NCBI RefSeq assembly: GCF_023502145.1
Contig: NZ_JAMFLI010000009.1
Location: forward strand, 1 to 64,000
Origin: Craterilacuibacter sp. RT1T
GTDB taxonomy: Bacteria; Pseudomonadota; Gammaproteobacteria; Burkholderiales; Chromobacteriaceae
DNA: 64,000 nucleotides
Direction: 5' to 3'
The translations under genes and the position numbers were made by a program. Position 1 is the first letter of the stretch. Every line of letters begins with the position of its first letter. The notes under the pieces were generated by a model. It searched no databases, was not told where the DNA came from, and worked only from the letters and a program-made list of their open reading frames with translations. Below, piece by piece: positions 43,453 through 51,361 of this stretch.

Positions 43453-44997
43453 ATGTCTTTGCACCTGGCCATTTTGCGCAATCAGTACCGCGATTCGGTC
43501 GCGCTGATGCAACTGTCAGCCGCCCTCGCCAAACTGGAAGGAATTACCCAGGCTTCGGCCGTGATGGCGACGCCAGCCAATCTGGAACTGCTGACCCGCG
43601 CCGGTCTGCTTGCCGACGCCCCCGATGCAGCACCCAATGATCTATTGATCGCCTTGCAAGGAGATGAAGGCGCATTCGAAGCCGCGCTGGCCAACGCCCG
43701 CCAGGCACTGGATGCCAAAGGCGGCAAGGGCGGCAGCGGCCCGGCCGCGCTGCCGGCCAATTCCCTGACCATGGCCCTGGAACGCCAACCAGACAGCAAC
43801 CTGGCGCTGATCTCGGTGCCCGGCCAGTACGCCACCGCCGAGGCCGAGAAGGCGCTACGCGCCGGCCTCAACGTGATGCTGTTCTCCGACAATGTATCGG
43901 GCGCAGACGAGCGCCGCCTCAAGCTGCTGGCAACCGAACTTGGCCGCATCGTGATGGGGCCGGACTGCGGCACCGCCATCATCCACGGCGTGCCGCTGGC
44001 CTTCGCCAACGTCTGCCGTCAGGGCTCCATCGGTTGCGTCGGCGCTTCCGGCACCGGCTTGCAACAAGTGACGGTGCTGATCGACCGGCTGGGCGAAGGC
44101 GTCAGCCAGGCCATCGGCACCGGAGGTCACGACCTGCATGCCAGCATCGGTGGCCTGTCCATGCTCGCAGGCATCCGCGCACTCAAAGAAGATGAAACGA
44201 CCCGCGTCATCGTACTGGTCTCCAAGCCGCCGGCAGAAGACGTCGCACGCGCCGTGCTCGACGCAGCCATCAGCACCGGCAAGCCGGTTGTGGTCAACTT
44301 CCTTGGCGCCGATCCGGCACGCCTGCCGCAGCATCCGCAACTGCACTACGCCTCGACACTGCAAAGCGCAGCACAGATGGCGGTGGCGCTGGTACGCGGC
44401 CAGCGCCCGGCTGACCAGGCGCCAGCCCTGGATGCGGCACTGGCCAGCGGCGCACGCACCCTGCTAGGCGCGCAACAGCGCCAGCTGCGCGGCCTGTATT
44501 CGGGCGGCACCTTCTGCTACGAGGCCACGCTGATGCTGGGCGGCGCGCTGCCCGGCCTGCATTCGAACACGCCGACGGCCAGCGTACCGGCACCGGACGA
44601 TGTCTGGGAAGTCCGTGGCCACAGCCTGATCGATCTGGGCGACGACGAATTTACCCGTGGCCGTCCGCACCCGATGATCGACCACCGCCTGCGCAACGAA
44701 CGCTTTATTGCCGCGGCAGCCGATCCGGCCGTCGCCGTAATCCTGTTCGACATCGTGCTGGGCTTTGGTGCACATGAAAGCCCGCTGGAGGCCATGCGCG
44801 ACACGCTGCTCGAAGTGCGCGCGATGGCGCGCGAGGCAGGACGTACCGTGCATCTGGTTGCGACCGTATGCGGCACCAATGCCGACCCGCAAAACTACGC
44901 ACGCCAGTGGGAAGGCTTCGCCGAGCTGGGCGTGATGCTGACCGCCAGCAACGCCGAAGCCGTCGCACTGGCCCGCGCCATCGTCGCCGACCTGTAA
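43453..44997 (+). CDS. FdrA/AllF-like subunit of a carbamoyltransferase complex
   Basis: The 514-residue protein is of the FdrA family, related to succinyl-CoA synthetase alpha subunits. It has MGPDCGTAIIHGVPLAFAN, GCVGASGTGLQQVTVLIDRLGEG and a GGHDLHASIGGLSML segment, and a second domain with VILFDIVLGFGAHESP. In E. coli the counterpart AllF is part of the oxamate carbamoyltransferase used in anaerobic allantoin breakdown. Here AllG- and AllH-like proteins are encoded in the same island, so the three probably form the same type of complex; the true substrate is not proven. Confidence 0.85.
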   Translation: MSLHLAILRNQYRDSVALMQLSAALAKLEGITQASAVMATPANLELLTRAGLLADAPDAAPNDLLIALQGDEGAFEAALANARQALDAKGGKGGSGPAALPANSLTMALERQPDSNLALISVPGQYATAEAEKALRAGLNVMLFSDNVSGADERRLKLLATELGRIVMGPDCGTAIIHGVPLAFANVCRQGSIGCVGASGTGLQQVTVLIDRLGEGVSQAIGTGGHDLHASIGGLSMLAGIRALKEDETTRVIVLVSKPPAEDVARAVLDAAISTGKPVVVNFLGADPARLPQHPQLHYASTLQSAAQMAVALVRGQRPADQAPALDAALASGARTLLGAQQRQLRGLYSGGTFCYEATLMLGGALPGLHSNTPTASVPAPDDVWEVRGHSLIDLGDDEFTRGRPHPMIDHRLRNERFIAAAADPAVAVILFDIVLGFGAHESPLEAMRDTLLEVRAMAREAGRTVHLVATVCGTNADPQNYARQWEGFAELGVMLTASNAEAVALARAIVADL

Positions 44998-45007
44998 AAA
45001 AACCGCA

Positions 45008-45028
45008 GGCCGTCCTGTGGACGGCCTC
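45008..45028 (+). other. Hairpin before the allG-like gene
   Basis: AGGCCGTCC and GGACGGCCT form a perfect nine-base stem around a TGT loop, followed by the AAGGA binding site of the next gene. It resembles the hairpin in front of the allF-like gene. Confidence 0.55.
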
Positions 45029-45047
45029 GCCCCGTGAAGGATTCACC

Positions 45048-46454
45048 ATGAGCACACTTTTCGGCGACAAACTCGCCATCGTCAATCTGGGGCTGGCCTC
45101 GTTCGCCGATGCTGCCCACACGCAAGGTGCCGACGTCATTCACCCCGAGTGGCAGCCACCAGCCGCCGGCGAACGCGACACCGGTCTGGCACTGGCCAGC
45201 CTGTTCCAGCACCCCAAGGTCGAAGCCGCCAACCAGCAAGCTTACACAGCCTACCTTGCCAGCCAGCCGGCCTGGGTTGGCATGGATCGCGCCCTGGCTG
45301 CCATTCCCGGCATGGGCGCCCGCATGATTCTGCACTCGGGCCCGCCAATTGCATGGGGCGAGATGTGCGGCCCGGTACAGGGCGCGATCATCGGCGCCAT
45401 CCTGTTCGAAGGCTGGGCAGACAGCCCGGCAGCGGCGCGCACGCTCGCCCAGAGCGGCGAAATTGCCTTCGAGCCTTGCCAGCATCACCACACCGTCGGT
45501 CCGATGGGCGGCATCATCAGCCCGTCGATGCCTGTGTTCGTGGTGTGCGACAGCGAGCACGGCCACCTGACCTTCTCCAATATGAACGAAGGCTTGGGCA
45601 AGGTGCTGCGCTTTGGTGCCTACTCGGATGATGTGCTGGAGCGCCTAGCGTGGATGCGCGACGAGTTGGCACCGGTACTGGGCCTGGCCATCGCCAGCGT
45701 GGGCGGCATTGAGCTGAAGCCGCTGATGGCGCAGGCGCTGCATATGGGCGACGAGGTGCACAACCGCAACGCCGCCGCCACCGGCCTGCTCCTGAAGAAG
45801 CTGGTACCGGCCATCCTGCGTCTCGATATCGACGCCGAACTCAAGGCGCGAGCGATCGAGTTCGTCTCGGCCAACGACCATTTCTTCCTCAACCTGTCGA
45901 TGGCGGCATGCAAGGCCATGCTGGTCGCAGCAGAAGGCATACCTGGCTCGAGCATGGTTACGGCCATGGGGCGCAATGGCGTTGAATTCGGCATTCGCCT
46001 CTCCGGCACCGGCGACACCTGGTTCACCGCACCGGCACCGGTTGTACACGGTCTGTTCTTCTCCGGCTACAGCGCAGACGATGCCGCGCCGGATCTGGGC
46101 GACAGCGTGATCACCGAAACCGCCGGCGTCGGCGGCTTCGCGATGGCGGCAAGCCCCGCCATCGTGCGCTTTGTCGGCGGCGCAGCCAGCGACGCGCTCG
46201 CGCACTCGCTGGCGATGCGCGAGATCACGCTGGGGCAGAACCCGGCATTCACCCTGCCCGCGCTCGACTTCGCCGGCACTGCCGCCGGCATCGACGCGCG
46301 CAAGGTGGTCGACACCGGCATCATGCCGGTGATCAACACCGGTATTGCGCACAAGGAGGCGGGGGTTGGCCAGGTCGGCGCCGGCATCACCCACGCACCG
46401 GCCGAGTGTTTCCACCAGGCGCTGCGCGCTCTGGCGGCAACCATCGCCGACTAA
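45048..46454 (+). CDS. DUF1116 protein, AllG (YlbE)-like subunit
   Basis: The 468-residue protein matches the YlbE/DUF1116 type, with FEPCQHHHTVGPMGGIISPSMPVFVV, GLGKVLRFGAYSDDVLERL and HNRNAAATGLLLKKLVP as conserved blocks. AllG is a subunit of oxamate carbamoyltransferase with AllF and AllH in E. coli. The start at 45048 follows AAGGATTCACC; a long open frame upstream is in the wrong frame of the allF-like gene. It is the last gene of the FNR-promoter unit and is followed by a terminator that overlaps the stop of the convergent pepT. Confidence 0.87.
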   Translation: MSTLFGDKLAIVNLGLASFADAAHTQGADVIHPEWQPPAAGERDTGLALASLFQHPKVEAANQQAYTAYLASQPAWVGMDRALAAIPGMGARMILHSGPPIAWGEMCGPVQGAIIGAILFEGWADSPAAARTLAQSGEIAFEPCQHHHTVGPMGGIISPSMPVFVVCDSEHGHLTFSNMNEGLGKVLRFGAYSDDVLERLAWMRDELAPVLGLAIASVGGIELKPLMAQALHMGDEVHNRNAAATGLLLKKLVPAILRLDIDAELKARAIEFVSANDHFFLNLSMAACKAMLVAAEGIPGSSMVTAMGRNGVEFGIRLSGTGDTWFTAPAPVVHGLFFSGYSADDAAPDLGDSVITETAGVGGFAMAASPAIVRFVGGAASDALAHSLAMREITLGQNPAFTLPALDFAGTAAGIDARKVVDTGIMPVINTGIAHKEAGVGQVGAGITHAPAECFHQALRALAATIAD

Positions 46455-46463
46455 GGCGCTAAA

Positions 46464-46525
46464 AAGGGCAGACGCCGTGGTCTGCCCTTCCTGTCTTGCC
46501 TGCCCCGCTCCGGGCAGGCTTTTTT
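46464..46525. terminator. Two opposed terminators between allG-like and pepT genes
   Basis: Hairpin one, AAGGGCAGAC (46464-46473) with GTCTGCCCTT (46480-46489), has an A-run on its left and ends minus-strand pepT transcripts. Hairpin two, GCCTGCCC (46498-46505) with GGGCAGGC (46512-46519), is followed by T residues to 46525 and ends plus-strand allG transcripts. Each lies beyond the other's gene end. Confidence 0.85.
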
Positions 46526-47744
46526 ATGCCTGGACTTTGGCCGCCAGCTCGACAATGCGCCGCGTCAGCGCATAGGATTTTTCAAACGACTGCATCGGCA
46601 GAAACTCGTAAATCGAGTGGAAGTTGTGCGCGCCGGTGAAGTAGTTGGGCGTGCATACACCGCGCGGAGACAAGGCCGAGCCATCGGTGCCGCCACGCAT
46701 GGCGATCACCTTGGGCGCGATGCCCAGTTCGGCCATGCCGGCAAAGATCAGGTCGATGGCGCGGCGGTCATCGCCCAGCGACTGGACGATATTGGCGTAC
46801 ACATCATTCACCTGATATTCGATATGCGCGCGCGGGTGACGCGCCTGCACCAGCGCCACCACTTCGCCGATATAGCGCTTGCGCGCCTCGAACGCGGCCT
46901 GATCGAAGTCGCGGATCGCCATTTTCAGCGTCGCCTGATTCGGGTTGGCCTGCATATCGGTCACCCAGAAATAGCCGTCGCGGCCGTCAGTATGCTCGGG
47001 CGTATCGGTGCGGTCGAAGTGCGCGATCAGGTCGTGCGCCACGCGAATCGGATTAACCAGTACGCCCTTGGCCGACATCGGATGCGCGGTAATGCCGCGG
47101 ATGCCGATCTCGACCGAGGCGGCGTTAAAGGTTTCGTACACCACCTCGCCCTGCTCGCAGCAATCGATGGTGTAGGCAAAATCGACAGGGAAACGCGCCA
47201 GATCCAGCAGCTTGGAGCCCTTCAGACCGATTTCCTCGTCCGGCACAAAGGCCACCACAATATCGCCATGAACCTCGGGCAGATTGGCCAGCAGCGTCAT
47301 CACCACGCTAATGGCCGCCTTGTCGTCGGCACCCAGCACGCTGGTGCCGTCGCTGACCAGAATCTCGTCGCCGGCATACGGGGCAATTTCAGGATGTTCG
47401 GCCACGCGCAGCCAAATATCCTTATCGGCATTCAGGCAGATATCGCTGCCGTCAAACGCCACCAGCTGCGGATGGATATCGGGCGAGATGCCGACATCCA
47501 CCGTGTCCAGATGCGCGACAAAGCCGATGCGCGGCGCCCCGGGCTGATTGCCCGGCTTGCGTGCGCTCAAAATGCCGTGGGCGTCGATATAAACGTCCTC
47601 AAGGCCCAAAGCCTCAAGTTCGCTCGCCAGCAGGCGTGCCAGTTCCAGTTGGCCCGGAGTGCTGGGCACGGTGGTGGCAGTGGCATCGCTCTGGCTGGAA
47701 ATGGCGACATAGCGCAAAAAGCGCTCGCGTAGTGCTTGTTTCAT
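46524..47744 (-). CDS. pepT: Peptidase T (tripeptide aminopeptidase)
   Basis: The 406-residue M20 metallopeptidase has HLDTVD, GTSVLGADDKAAISV with the metal aspartate, VPDEEIG with the catalytic glutamate, AYTIDCCEQGEV and RGGTDGSALS with the late ligands. It removes N-terminal residues from tripeptides in the cytoplasm. In Salmonella and E. coli pepT is FNR-dependent; here an FNR box lies upstream of the preceding abgT gene, which probably drives both. The start at 47744 follows AAGGATTCCCG. Its 3' 275 bp are repeated at 37059-37333. Confidence 0.95.
   Translation of the reverse strand: MKQALRERFLRYVAISSQSDATATTVPSTPGQLELARLLASELEALGLEDVYIDAHGILSARKPGNQPGAPRIGFVAHLDTVDVGISPDIHPQLVAFDGSDICLNADKDIWLRVAEHPEIAPYAGDEILVSDGTSVLGADDKAAISVVMTLLANLPEVHGDIVVAFVPDEEIGLKGSKLLDLARFPVDFAYTIDCCEQGEVVYETFNAASVEIGIRGITAHPMSAKGVLVNPIRVAHDLIAHFDRTDTPEHTDGRDGYFWVTDMQANPNQATLKMAIRDFDQAAFEARKRYIGEVVALVQARHPRAHIEYQVNDVYANIVQSLGDDRRAIDLIFAGMAELGIAPKVIAMRGGTDGSALSPRGVCTPNYFTGAHNFHSIYEFLPMQSFEKSYALTRRIVELAAKVQA
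46540..46814. repeat. 275-bp direct repeat, right copy (inside pepT)
   Basis: It is 97% identical to 37059-37333 in direct orientation, covering codons near the 3' end of the intact pepT; recombination between the copies would excise about 9.5 kb. Confidence 0.9.
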
Positions 47745-47822
47745 CGGGAATCCTTGCAAGACAAAATGGGGGTGAGGGGTCAGGCCGCAGGCCCTTCCCC
47801 TCCACACACCGCCCGCTGCGCT

Positions 47823-49388
47823 TTAGCGCAGCGGCGGGTAGACATAGCCGCTATTGAAGCCCAGCGGAATGTCCAGCCCCCAGAACAGATACAGCGTGCC
47901 GGTCAGCACGACCAGCAAGCCGATGGTGTAAGGCAGCATCATCGAGCACAAGGTGCCGACGCCCGCATCCTTGCAGTACTGGCGGCAGTACATCAGGATC
48001 AGCGGGTAGAAGGCGAACATCGGCGTCGACACGTTAACGGCCGAGTCCGAAATGCGGAACGCCGCCTGCGTCAGCTCGGGCGAGATGCCGACCGCCATCA
48101 GCATCGGTACGAACACCGGCGCCAGAATCGCCCACTTGGACGAAGCCGAGGTGATGACCAGGTTCAGGCAGGCGGTCAGCAAGATAATGCCGAACACGGT
48201 AAAGCCGGCCGGCATGGCCAGCCCCTTCAGGAAGTCGGCACCGGAAATGGCGATCAGCGTGCCGATATTGGACTGGGCGAACGCGTACAGAAACTGGGCG
48301 CAGAAGAAGGCAAACACCATAAACGAGATCAGCGAGCGGGTGATGTTTTCCATCGCCGCGGTCACGTCCTTCGAGCTTTTGAATTTCTTCACCGCAAAGC
48401 CGTATACCAGACCGGGAATGGCAAACATCAGGAACAACAGCGGCACGATGGCCTGCATCACCGGCGCCTTGGGGCTGGTCAGACTGCCGTCCGGTGCGCG
48501 CCACAGCGAGGTCTCCGGCCACAGCAGCAGGGCCAGCGCGCCGATCAGTGCCAACATGGTCAGGCCGGCAATACGGAAGGCCTTGCTCTCTTGTGGCGAG
48601 ACATAGCGCAGATCCTGATCCTTGCCGGTGTCCAGCTCCTTATTCAGCGGTAGCGAGGCTTTCAGGCGCGGCTCGACAATGCGGTCGGTAATAAACCAGC
48701 ACACCGCGATCACGCCGAAGGTGCCGCCCAGGCTGACAAAGTAGTTGCACAGCACATTGACGTCGTAAGCGGGGTCCATGATGCGCGCAGCACCCTGGGT
48801 AAAGCCCTGCATGATCGGGTCGATCGTCGACGGGGTGTAGCTGGCGGTAAAGCCACCGGCGAGCCCCGCAAACGATGCCGCAATACCGGCTAGCGGGTGG
48901 CGGCCGCAGGCGTAGAACATCATGGCGGAAACCGGCATCAGCACCACATAGGCCGAATCGGACGCCATATGGCTGAGCACGCCGATAAATACGACGGCCG
49001 GGGTGAGGATTTTTTGCGGCGTGATATTCAGCAGCTTCTTCAACAGCACCTGAATAAAGCCGCTACCCTCGGCGATGCCGATACCCAGCGTGGCGACAAT
49101 GGTGATGCCCAGCGGCGGGAAGCTGATGAAGTTCTTCACCATCACGGTGACGAAGGTGGTCAGCTGCTCCGGCGACAGCATATTGACGACCTGAATGGCG
49201 TCGCCGGTCAGCGGATGGCGATAGTCAAAGCTGACAAAAGACAAGGCCCACGACAGTCCCCAGCACACAAACAAGGCGTACAGGAACAGCATGGTGATGT
49301 CGGGCAGCTTGTTGCCGACCCGTTCTATGGTATTGAGAAACCCGGTGCTTGGCGCGTGTGGCGGAGCGCTCTCGGAGATGGCAGCCAT
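47823..49388 (-). CDS. AbgT-family transporter (p-aminobenzoyl-glutamate / MtrF-like)
   Basis: The 521-residue membrane protein has the AbgT signatures: VFIGVLSHMASDSAYVVLMP, AGGFTASYTPSTIDPI and SSKWAILAPVFVPMLMAVG. E. coli AbgT imports p-aminobenzoyl-glutamate; Neisseria MtrF and Alcanivorax YdaH work as sulfonamide exporters. Being next to pepT suggests peptide-like cargo. I choose ATG 49388 because GAGGAAGAA lies directly before it; a TTG seven codons upstream is possible. It is the first gene of the unit behind the FNR box at 49501. Confidence 0.88.
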   Translation of the reverse strand: MAAISESAPPHAPSTGFLNTIERVGNKLPDITMLFLYALFVCWGLSWALSFVSFDYRHPLTGDAIQVVNMLSPEQLTTFVTVMVKNFISFPPLGITIVATLGIGIAEGSGFIQVLLKKLLNITPQKILTPAVVFIGVLSHMASDSAYVVLMPVSAMMFYACGRHPLAGIAASFAGLAGGFTASYTPSTIDPIMQGFTQGAARIMDPAYDVNVLCNYFVSLGGTFGVIAVCWFITDRIVEPRLKASLPLNKELDTGKDQDLRYVSPQESKAFRIAGLTMLALIGALALLLWPETSLWRAPDGSLTSPKAPVMQAIVPLLFLMFAIPGLVYGFAVKKFKSSKDVTAAMENITRSLISFMVFAFFCAQFLYAFAQSNIGTLIAISGADFLKGLAMPAGFTVFGIILLTACLNLVITSASSKWAILAPVFVPMLMAVGISPELTQAAFRISDSAVNVSTPMFAFYPLILMYCRQYCKDAGVGTLCSMMLPYTIGLLVVLTGTLYLFWGLDIPLGFNSGYVYPPLR

Positions 49389-49471
49389 TTCTTCCTCTAT
49401 ATTGTTCAAGCTTCGCTTGCTCCCTTGCCATCAGCCAAATAGGCCGGCATGGCAAGGGATACGGACGGATC

Positions 49472-49514
49472 AATATAAAAGAAGCGTGTAGTTGCTAATT
49501 TTGATGCATATCAA
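49472..49514 (-). promoter_or_regulatory. FNR/ANR box with class II promoter of abgT-pepT
   Basis: TTGAT-GCAT-ATCAA (49501-49514) is a perfect FNR consensus. On the minus strand TATATT (49477-49472) makes a good -10, and a start near 49466 puts the box centre at -41.5. This is the same geometry as at 40090. Confidence 0.75.
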
Positions 49515-49581
49515 GTCGTGACCGAATGATGGCCACAAAGTGCGCGCTGAAGAGAAGAAATGGCGCGACAACGCCAGCGGT

Positions 49582-50385
49582 TTATGGCAAGGCCCGGCCA
49601 GCGGGCACCCGCCCCCTCACCGCATGGGCCCGCGCGCTGCACAGAATACGGCCGCTGGCATCGGCCGGCAGGCGTGTGCGCATGCGTGCCTGCAGCACCG
49701 CCCTCTCCTCCGCTGCCATCGCCGACAATAAGGGTGCCACACTGGGCCCTAATAATACGGTGGCCCAATAGTCGTCAAAACTGGCAAAACTACGCTCTAC
49801 GGTGATCGCGCATGTTTCCACAGCCAGCAAGCCCGCCGCCGTCCATAGCGCGTGCAATACCTCGATCCGCGAGGCCTCGGGGCTGGGCGGTTTTGACAAT
49901 GTGTACCCCAGGGCGCGTATCTCGGACTGCAAGGCGTGATAGGGAAAGCCGCCGCCCGGCATATCCCACGCATAGGCGCTGACCATTCCGCCCGGGCACA
50001 CCACGCGCGCCATTTCGGCCACGCCCCGCGCCGGCTCTGCCAGGAAAAAGATCACCAGCGGCATGACTGCGGCGTCGAATGTTGCCGCAGGAAAAGGCAA
50101 GGCCATGGCGTCGCCCTGACAAAACCCGGCACCGGACAAGCTTGCGCGCAGGCCGGCAAAGGCAAGCTGCGCCGCAGATGGATCGATGCCCTGTAACGCC
50201 GCAGGTGCCGTACGCTCGTCCAGCATGTGGGTAAAAGCGCCATTACCGCAACCGACGTCCAGCCAGCATAAGCCGGATGGCGGTGCCAGCCAGTCGAGAA
50301 AAACCTCCCCGGCCAGCTGGCTCCACTGTCCCATATAGCGTTCGTAGCCCGCTCCATCGTCAAAGCGGATTGGCGTGTCTGCCAT
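49582..50385 (-). CDS. SAM-dependent class I methyltransferase
   Basis: The 267-residue protein has motif I LCWLDVGCGNGAFT at about residues 35-48, DPSAAQLAFA, and DAAVMPLVIFFL as the post-II region; it belongs to the large UbiE/BioC-like group. The substrate is not recognisable. The start at 50385 follows AGGATAATCGCC and matches the protein's apparent N-terminus (MADTPIRFDDGAGYERYMG). The upstream Nudix gene ends 43 bases before it, so the two are probably co-transcribed. Confidence 0.85.
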   Translation of the reverse strand: MADTPIRFDDGAGYERYMGQWSQLAGEVFLDWLAPPSGLCWLDVGCGNGAFTHMLDERTAPAALQGIDPSAAQLAFAGLRASLSGAGFCQGDAMALPFPAATFDAAVMPLVIFFLAEPARGVAEMARVVCPGGMVSAYAWDMPGGGFPYHALQSEIRALGYTLSKPPSPEASRIEVLHALWTAAGLLAVETCAITVERSFASFDDYWATVLLGPSVAPLLSAMAAEERAVLQARMRTRLPADASGRILCSARAHAVRGRVPAGRALP

Positions 50386-50428
50386 GGCGATTATCCTGTA
50401 TTGAGCCGCCAGTCGAGGCTGGCAAACT

Positions 50429-51319
50429 TCAGATCGGCATGCCGGCGGGCAAGGACGGCGTCGCCGTAGCCGGCCACTGGCGCAAGCTGTCAAATACGGC
50501 GGCAATCTCCGCTTGCTGCGCGCCCCAGTAGCCCAGACGCAGCAGACAATCGGTGGCCACCAGCGCCGCATCGGCCATAAAACGCTCCTGCAGCAGCAAG
50601 GCTTCGACTTCGGCCAAGGGCAGCAGGCTGTGCTCGGCCACTTCGCCATCCTGATTGGCGGGCTTCACCCCCTCGGGCAACCACAAATCGAAGGCATGCA
50701 GCCACTCGCGGTGCAAGCCGCGCGCCACCGGACGTTCGGCCAGAATACGGCTGGCAACCGTGAGTGGCGCCAGACGCTCGGTGCTGATGCCGGCTTCTTC
50801 CCAGCCTTCGCGCAGGCAGGCATCGTGCACCGTCTCGCCTGCAGCCACGCCGCCGCCGACCAGATTATCCATACGATTGGGTTCGAACGATTTGTCCGGG
50901 CTGCGCCGCCCAACCCACATGCGCACCTCGCCCGACGCCAACCGGGTCAGGCCGTTAATGTGAGCGGCGTGGCTGGTCAGCCCCAAGGGACGGAAAGCGG
51001 CACGATCAAGCTGAAACAAAGGCCGGCCATTGGCCTGATGGCAGGCGAATTTCTCGTCGCGCCAGCCGGTCAGCCAGCCTGCCTCGCACCAGACGCGTGC
51101 CGCCGCATCCAGCAGGCGGCTGTTTTCATGGCTGTGATCGCTCAGGCGGCAAGCCAGCCCCCCGCCGACCGCCACAAACAGGCCGGACGGGCAGGACAGC
51201 AGCCGCGTCTGCCAGAGCGGGTTGACCGCCCCCACCACCTCGCCCGCCACCCACAACGGCACAAAGTCGGACAGATCATGCAGGGCGATACGCTCAAGAT
51301 ACTCGGCAACGGTAGGCAT
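50429..51319 (-). CDS. DUF4743 domain-containing Nudix hydrolase
   Basis: The 296-residue protein has an N-terminal DUF4743 domain (about 1-120) and a Nudix domain with box GGGVAAGETVHDACLREG followed by WEEAGI. This arrangement is like eukaryotic thiamine-pyrophosphokinase-related Nudix proteins and bacterial homologues proposed to hydrolyse damaged thiamine diphosphates. The start at 51319 is an ATG ten codons inside a longer frame and fits the PTVAEYLERI beginning. It is the second Nudix protein in the window with a possible thiamine link. Confidence 0.85.
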   Translation of the reverse strand: MPTVAEYLERIALHDLSDFVPLWVAGEVVGAVNPLWQTRLLSCPSGLFVAVGGGLACRLSDHSHENSRLLDAAARVWCEAGWLTGWRDEKFACHQANGRPLFQLDRAAFRPLGLTSHAAHINGLTRLASGEVRMWVGRRSPDKSFEPNRMDNLVGGGVAAGETVHDACLREGWEEAGISTERLAPLTVASRILAERPVARGLHREWLHAFDLWLPEGVKPANQDGEVAEHSLLPLAEVEALLLQERFMADAALVATDCLLRLGYWGAQQAEIAAVFDSLRQWPATATPSLPAGMPI

Positions 51320-51361
51320 GATGCGTCCAAAAAATTTAAAACGCATCATTATAGCTTATTT

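Noticed and set aside
46617-47732. 371-codon plus-strand frame opposite pepT
   Set aside because: It is the complement of conserved M20 peptidase coding sequence with no motif of its own.
49389-49581. Additional gene between abgT and the methyltransferase gene
   Set aside because: Only short unconserved frames exist; the region holds the FNR-type promoter.
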